Under the pieces are notes generated by a model. The model saw nothing but the letters and a program-made list of their open reading frames with translations, did not search any database and had not been told where the DNA came from. This document shows positions 36,334 to 39,138 of a DNA stretch of 39,138 nucleotides, in pieces (the stretch's first letter is position 1; every line of letters starts with the position of its first letter). The position numbers were made by a program, and so were the translations under genes. This stretch comes from Actinomycetota bacterium (GTDB lineage Bacteria > Actinomycetota > CADDZG01 > WHSQ01): the NCBI GenBank assembly GCA_009377815.1, contig WHTI01000014.1, positions 1 through 39,138 of the forward strand. Reading direction: 5' to 3'.

Positions 36334-36899
36334 GCCTGCTGTTGCTAGAGCGTCCCCCCGCTCCACCGTCTCCGGCTCCAGTCACCTACACGCCGCGCAT
36401 TGAGCACGTGCGGGGCAATGTGGCCGGCAAGCTGCGCCAGCCACTTGGCACGATTCTCCACGGTACTCGAAGCGGCAAGGCATGGAGTACCGATCAGGAG
36501 TACGCGTCCACCGTGAGCTACGTGCGCAATGGAGCGGGTGGGCTTGGCTGGCACGTCTGCGTCGGGAATGACGTCGTGTGCATCCACATGGAGCCTGAGG
36601 AGTGGGGCCACAATGCCCGGGCCTGCTCGGATGACTACCTTGCATGTGAATTCGCGCAGGCGCGTCTTGGCGATCCGATCACGGATGCGCAAGTCAGGGC
36701 ATTCGTCTGGTGGTGGCTGCGCTGCACACGGGCCTTCCCGCATCTGCCGGAGTACTTCCCCACCCACAGTGATCTTGACGCAAGTGGAGCGACTGGGAAA
36801 TTCGACGGAAAGAGCGATCCATTCCTCGCCAGCGACCGGAGCGGTGCTGACGAGCTCCGGGCCCGCATCCGCGCGGAGATAGAGAGACAACGGAGGTAA
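36330..36899 (+). CDS. Endolysin, N-acetylmuramoyl-L-alanine amidase (Amidase_2-like)
   Basis: LGTILHGTRSGKAWSTDQEYASTVSYVRNGAGGLGWHVCVGNDVVCIHMEPEEWGHNARACSDDYLACEF...HSDLDASGATGKFDGKSDPF. Confidence 0.75.
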   Translation: MSLLLLERPPAPPSPAPVTYTPRIEHVRGNVAGKLRQPLGTILHGTRSGKAWSTDQEYASTVSYVRNGAGGLGWHVCVGNDVVCIHMEPEEWGHNARACSDDYLACEFAQARLGDPITDAQVRAFVWWWLRCTRAFPHLPEYFPTHSDLDASGATGKFDGKSDPFLASDRSGADELRARIRAEIERQRR

Positions 36900-36905
36900 C
36901 GACTC

Positions 36906-37082
36906 ATGGCTAGCTGGTTGACGCTCCTGGTAGCCGGGCTGGTAATTTACGCAGTGACCTTGGCCCCTTTCTTTCCACCGGCGTGGCGGGCCGTGGCGCA
37001 AGCGCTCGGCGGGATTCTGATTTTCGTGGCACTGTTGCTCCTGGTTCTCGGATTGCTCGGGATCGGTGCGGGGATACCGTGA
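36906..37082 (+). CDS. 58-aa membrane protein (two TM segments)
   Basis: MASWLTLLVAGLVIYAVTLAPFFPPAWRAVAQALGGILIFVALLLLVLGLLGIGAGIP. Below track cutoff. Confidence 0.6.
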   Translation: MASWLTLLVAGLVIYAVTLAPFFPPAWRAVAQALGGILIFVALLLLVLGLLGIGAGIP

Positions 37083-37285
37083 TGTACCGTTTCAAGGGCT
37101 TCGAGGAAGCTGGCTGGGCCGCCGGCGTGGCCGGCGCGCTGGTCGTGCTCCAGGCGCTGGCAGAACTGGACTTCGCGGCCGTGACTTCCTGGGAAGTCTG
37201 GTTAGTAGCGCTGCTGGGTGCCAGCGTACGCGCGGCTGCCGGCGCCGTCCTGGCACACGTGGGGAGGCCCACGCCGCACGGCTAA
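37082..37285 (+). CDS. Holin-like small membrane protein
   Basis: MYRFKGFEEAGWAAGVAGALVVLQALAELDFAAVTSWEVWLVALLGASVRAAAGAVLAHVG. TGATG coupling, adjacent to the endolysin. Confidence 0.55.
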   Translation: MYRFKGFEEAGWAAGVAGALVVLQALAELDFAAVTSWEVWLVALLGASVRAAAGAVLAHVGRPTPHG

Positions 37286-37290
37286 CGACA

Positions 37291-37312
37291 GAAGCCGCCT
37301 GTAGGCGGCTTC
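37291..37312. terminator. Strong hairpin, probable terminator of the late operon
   Basis: gaagccgcc-tgta-ggcggcttc, 9-bp perfect stem directly after the last + CDS. U tract weak. Confidence 0.65.
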
Positions 37313-37415
37313 GATCCCTTTCACCGAAGTTCCAGGGAGGGGTCACACATTCTATCATTTTCTGAAATCTTCTCCCCGACAGCGGAGCGTTCTCCCCCCT
37401 TCCGCTCCGCCCCCT

Positions 37416-37460
37416 GCCCCCGTCCGGCCCCGGCTCTCCACGGCCGGGTTGGGCGGGGGC
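37416..37460. terminator. Large GC-rich hairpin, possible second terminator
   Basis: gcccccg...cgggggc outer stem enclosing cccggc-tctccacg-gccggg, followed by ttctcgtt on +. Confidence 0.4.
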
Positions 37461-37472
37461 TTCTCGTTGTGC

Positions 37473-37643
37473 TCACCGCTCCAGCCGCTCCAGTACCCGG
37501 CGCTCGAGGCACAGCGGCCGGCCACCAGTGCCGGGGCGCCGATCCTCCGGCTTGACACTGGCGCCGCCCCGGCAGTCCGGGTGCGTGTGGTGGCTCGGCT
37601 CGTTGGCGGCGTGCCAGGGTTCAGTTGACGTAACGGCTACCAA
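37473..37643 (-). CDS. Hypothetical small protein
   Basis: Possible TTG start overlapping the upstream minus stop; ...HTHPDCRGGASVKPEDRRPGTGGRPLCLERRVLERLER. Confidence 0.35.
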   Translation of the reverse strand: MVAVTSTEPWHAANEPSHHTHPDCRGGASVKPEDRRPGTGGRPLCLERRVLERLER

Positions 37644-37816
37644 TAACTCTCGCGACGCCAGCGGCTCATGTACTCGGTGCCCGACTTGGTAAGCAAAGAC
37701 ACCCACGATCCACAGAGATCACATTGATAATGCCGACGTAGCGGGTGCGCGCTCCGCCGCGAGAAGATCATCGACTCACCACACACACGACACTGCGGAA
37801 TTGCTATCCGGCCCAT
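37637..37816 (-). CDS. 59-aa zinc-ribbon protein
   Basis: MGRIAIPQCRVCGESMIFSRRSAHPLRRHYQCDLCGSWVSLLTKSGTEYMSRWRRESYW: CxxC...CxxC. Below track cutoff. Confidence 0.65.
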   Translation of the reverse strand: MGRIAIPQCRVCGESMIFSRRSAHPLRRHYQCDLCGSWVSLLTKSGTEYMSRWRRESYW

Positions 37817-37899
37817 GTCCTACTCCCCAAACTCGCCGTCGGGATAGCGGACCGGTGAGCGTAGCGTTTCATTTGCGTATCAGTCAATGGGGCGCCGGC

Positions 37900-38433
37900 T
37901 TAGGCGGCCTGGCGCTCTGGCTCGGGCCGAGACGGTGCAAAAGGGACGACGTTCGGCGGCAATTCCGGCTCACCATAATGTGAAGTATGGGGCGGATTAG
38001 TTCTTACAGAACCCTCGTTTCGGTGCAATTCGGTACGGCCGCCTTCATCTCCCCTTTCGGCCACGGCGACGCCTTCTGAGGGCACCGGGGGCTCGGGGCG
38101 CCGGTGGGCTGCGCTCATCTCCGCAATCAGGACGAGCGAGCTGCGATGGGCGTCCGGGATGTGATCCCACAGACGGACGACACGACTGAGCTGAGGATCG
38201 GATGATGCAACCGGAGACGGTTCGCCAATCTCCGCGTAGAGTTCGCCAACAGTCATACCCAGGCCGGCGGCGATCTTTCGCATGGTTTTCTCGGTGAGGT
38301 TTGTGCGCTCGCCGCGGATGATCTGGTAGGTGTGTGAGGTACTCATCCCTACGCGCTTGGCGAACGACTCCGGCGATTGGCCGCGTATGTGGAGCTCGCG
38401 CTCCAGCAACGCGCCCAGTCGGGTGGTGCGCAT
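37900..38433 (-). CDS. XRE-family (CI-like) repressor
   Basis: FAKRVGMSTSHTYQIIRGERTNLTEKTMRKIAAGLGMTVGELYAEIGEP HTH. AGGAGG 9 nt upstream of ATG 38433. Confidence 0.82.
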   Translation of the reverse strand: MRTTRLGALLERELHIRGQSPESFAKRVGMSTSHTYQIIRGERTNLTEKTMRKIAAGLGMTVGELYAEIGEPSPVASSDPQLSRVVRLWDHIPDAHRSSLVLIAEMSAAHRRPEPPVPSEGVAVAERGDEGGRTELHRNEGSVRTNPPHTSHYGEPELPPNVVPFAPSRPEPERQAA

Positions 38434-38470
38434 ATGCATAATCCTCCTGCCTTGCATCGTATAGCAGTGC

Positions 38471-38484
38471 TGCGCGACCGCGCA
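38471..38484. promoter_or_regulatory. Operator palindrome OL: TGCGCG-AC-CGCGCA
   Basis: Perfect 6-bp half-sites, overlapping the -35/spacer of a minus promoter (TTGCGC-18-TACGAT, 38485 to 38456). Confidence 0.7.
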
Positions 38485-38528
38485 ACCAAGCCTCGTTATT
38501 TTGTGATGTCAATTCGGTTGTTTCCCCT

Positions 38529-38542
38529 TGCGCGCCCGCGCA
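38529..38542. promoter_or_regulatory. Operator palindrome OR: TGCGCG-CC-CGCGCA
   Basis: Perfect 6-bp half-sites, overlapping the -35/spacer of a plus promoter (TTGCGC-18-TACAGT, 38528 to 38557). Confidence 0.7.
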
Positions 38543-38563
38543 CTGCTGTTCTACAGTACCGTT

Positions 38564-38827
38564 ATGCCGACACGCACAAGGGCCTTCGAAGTGATGGGGG
38601 AACGCAAGTGGAGCTTGAAGGAACTGGCGGCACGGGCCGACCTACCGGCAAGCACCCTCTACCAGATCAGGCTGGGACGCCGTGGTTGCGGCCCTGTCGC
38701 CATACGGGGGCTGCTGCGAGCTTTCCCGTCCCTCGGCTACAGGGACCTTTTTTTCGACGATGATTCCGTTACAACGGAACCGTACTCCGATGGGGCGCGC
38801 GCCGAGCAGCAGGAGGTGGCCGCGTGA
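38564..38827 (+). CDS. Cro-like HTH regulator
   Basis: MPTRTRAFEVMGERKWSLKELAARADLPASTLYQIRLGRRGCGPVAIRGLLRAF, divergent from the repressor. Confidence 0.75.
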   Translation: MPTRTRAFEVMGERKWSLKELAARADLPASTLYQIRLGRRGCGPVAIRGLLRAFPSLGYRDLFFDDDSVTTEPYSDGARAEQQEVAA

Positions 38828-39009
38828 GCAAGAAGCCCCGCTGCCACGACTGCGGCCACAAGCGTGGGCCGCGAAGTCTCGGCGCCGGCGTCGAGAAAGC
38901 GGAGAAGCCGTCCATGCGCCGGCCAACGCTCATTCATCCGCTCGGCCGCACGCGAAAAGCGCCCTGTGGATGTGCATGTCACCAGAGTCAAGAGAGGAAG
39001 GCCGCCTAA
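38824..39009 (+). CDS. Small Cys-rich zinc-ribbon-like protein
   Basis: CHDCGHK...CGCACH. GTGA overlap with the Cro-like gene. Confidence 0.65.
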   Translation: MSKKPRCHDCGHKRGPRSLGAGVEKAEKPSMRRPTLIHPLGRTRKAPCGCACHQSQERKAA

Positions 39010-39138
39010 TGAAGCTTCACTGCCCGAATAACGATTGCCGCCACGCGTGGTGGTGGAAGCAGCGCACGAGCGCCACGGCTTACAGCGAATGTCCGTTGTG
39101 TGGCTCACTGAGCCTCAACCCCGCTGTCGCCCCGCCCC
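38998..39138. repeat. Terminal direct repeat, right copy (identical to 1-141)
   Basis: Same 141 bp as the window start. It implies a circular or circularly permuted unit of 38,997 bp. Confidence 0.97.

Noticed and set aside
37321-37476. Minus-strand ORF (GTG start, MSTTRSPRPTRPWRAGAGRGQGAERKGGERS...)
   Set aside because: Coupled-looking start, but low-complexity Arg/Gly/Pro composition over a GC-rich hairpin. More likely non-coding.
1-39138. CRISPR array, IS element or restriction-modification cassette
   Set aside because: No regularly spaced repeats, no transposase ORF, and no restriction endonuclease beside the methyltransferase.

Overview
The window appears to be one complete tailed-phage genome. 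The first 141 bp (1-141) are repeated exactly as the last 141 bp (38998-39138), which implies a circular or circularly permuted unit of 38,997 bp. Small-protein genes run across the junction: 38824..39009 leads into the gene that starts at 12/39009. Layout in + orientation: a divergent CI/Cro-type switch (38433-38564); an early operon of very small, often Cys-rich proteins (38564 through 0 to 3.7 kb); a DUF3102-like/DNA methyltransferase fusion; a replication module with a Toprim/DUF3987-like primase-helicase, followed by an iteron-like block; a DUF559/Vsr-like nuclease; terminase, portal and internal virion proteins, including a 1737-aa protein with SLT and M23 motifs; a two-gene minus-strand cassette encoding a secreted protein and a membrane protein; scaffold, N4-gp56-like coat, tail and fibre genes; and a lysis cassette. 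The architecture suggests a podovirus-like, possibly temperate phage. I found no recognisable integrase, transposase, ParA or DNA polymerase. The most notable non-coding signals are: (i) two promoter-hairpin-terminator leaders directly upstream of the two structural operons; (ii) a 14-bp palindromic operator present twice in the switch, each overlapping a divergent promoter; (iii) 11-bp direct repeats plus a 30-bp palindrome after the primase; (iv) a 60-nt tRNA-like cloverleaf ending in CCA in the primase leader; (v) tandem duplications among the small early genes. All family names come from reading motifs by eye. No database search was run.
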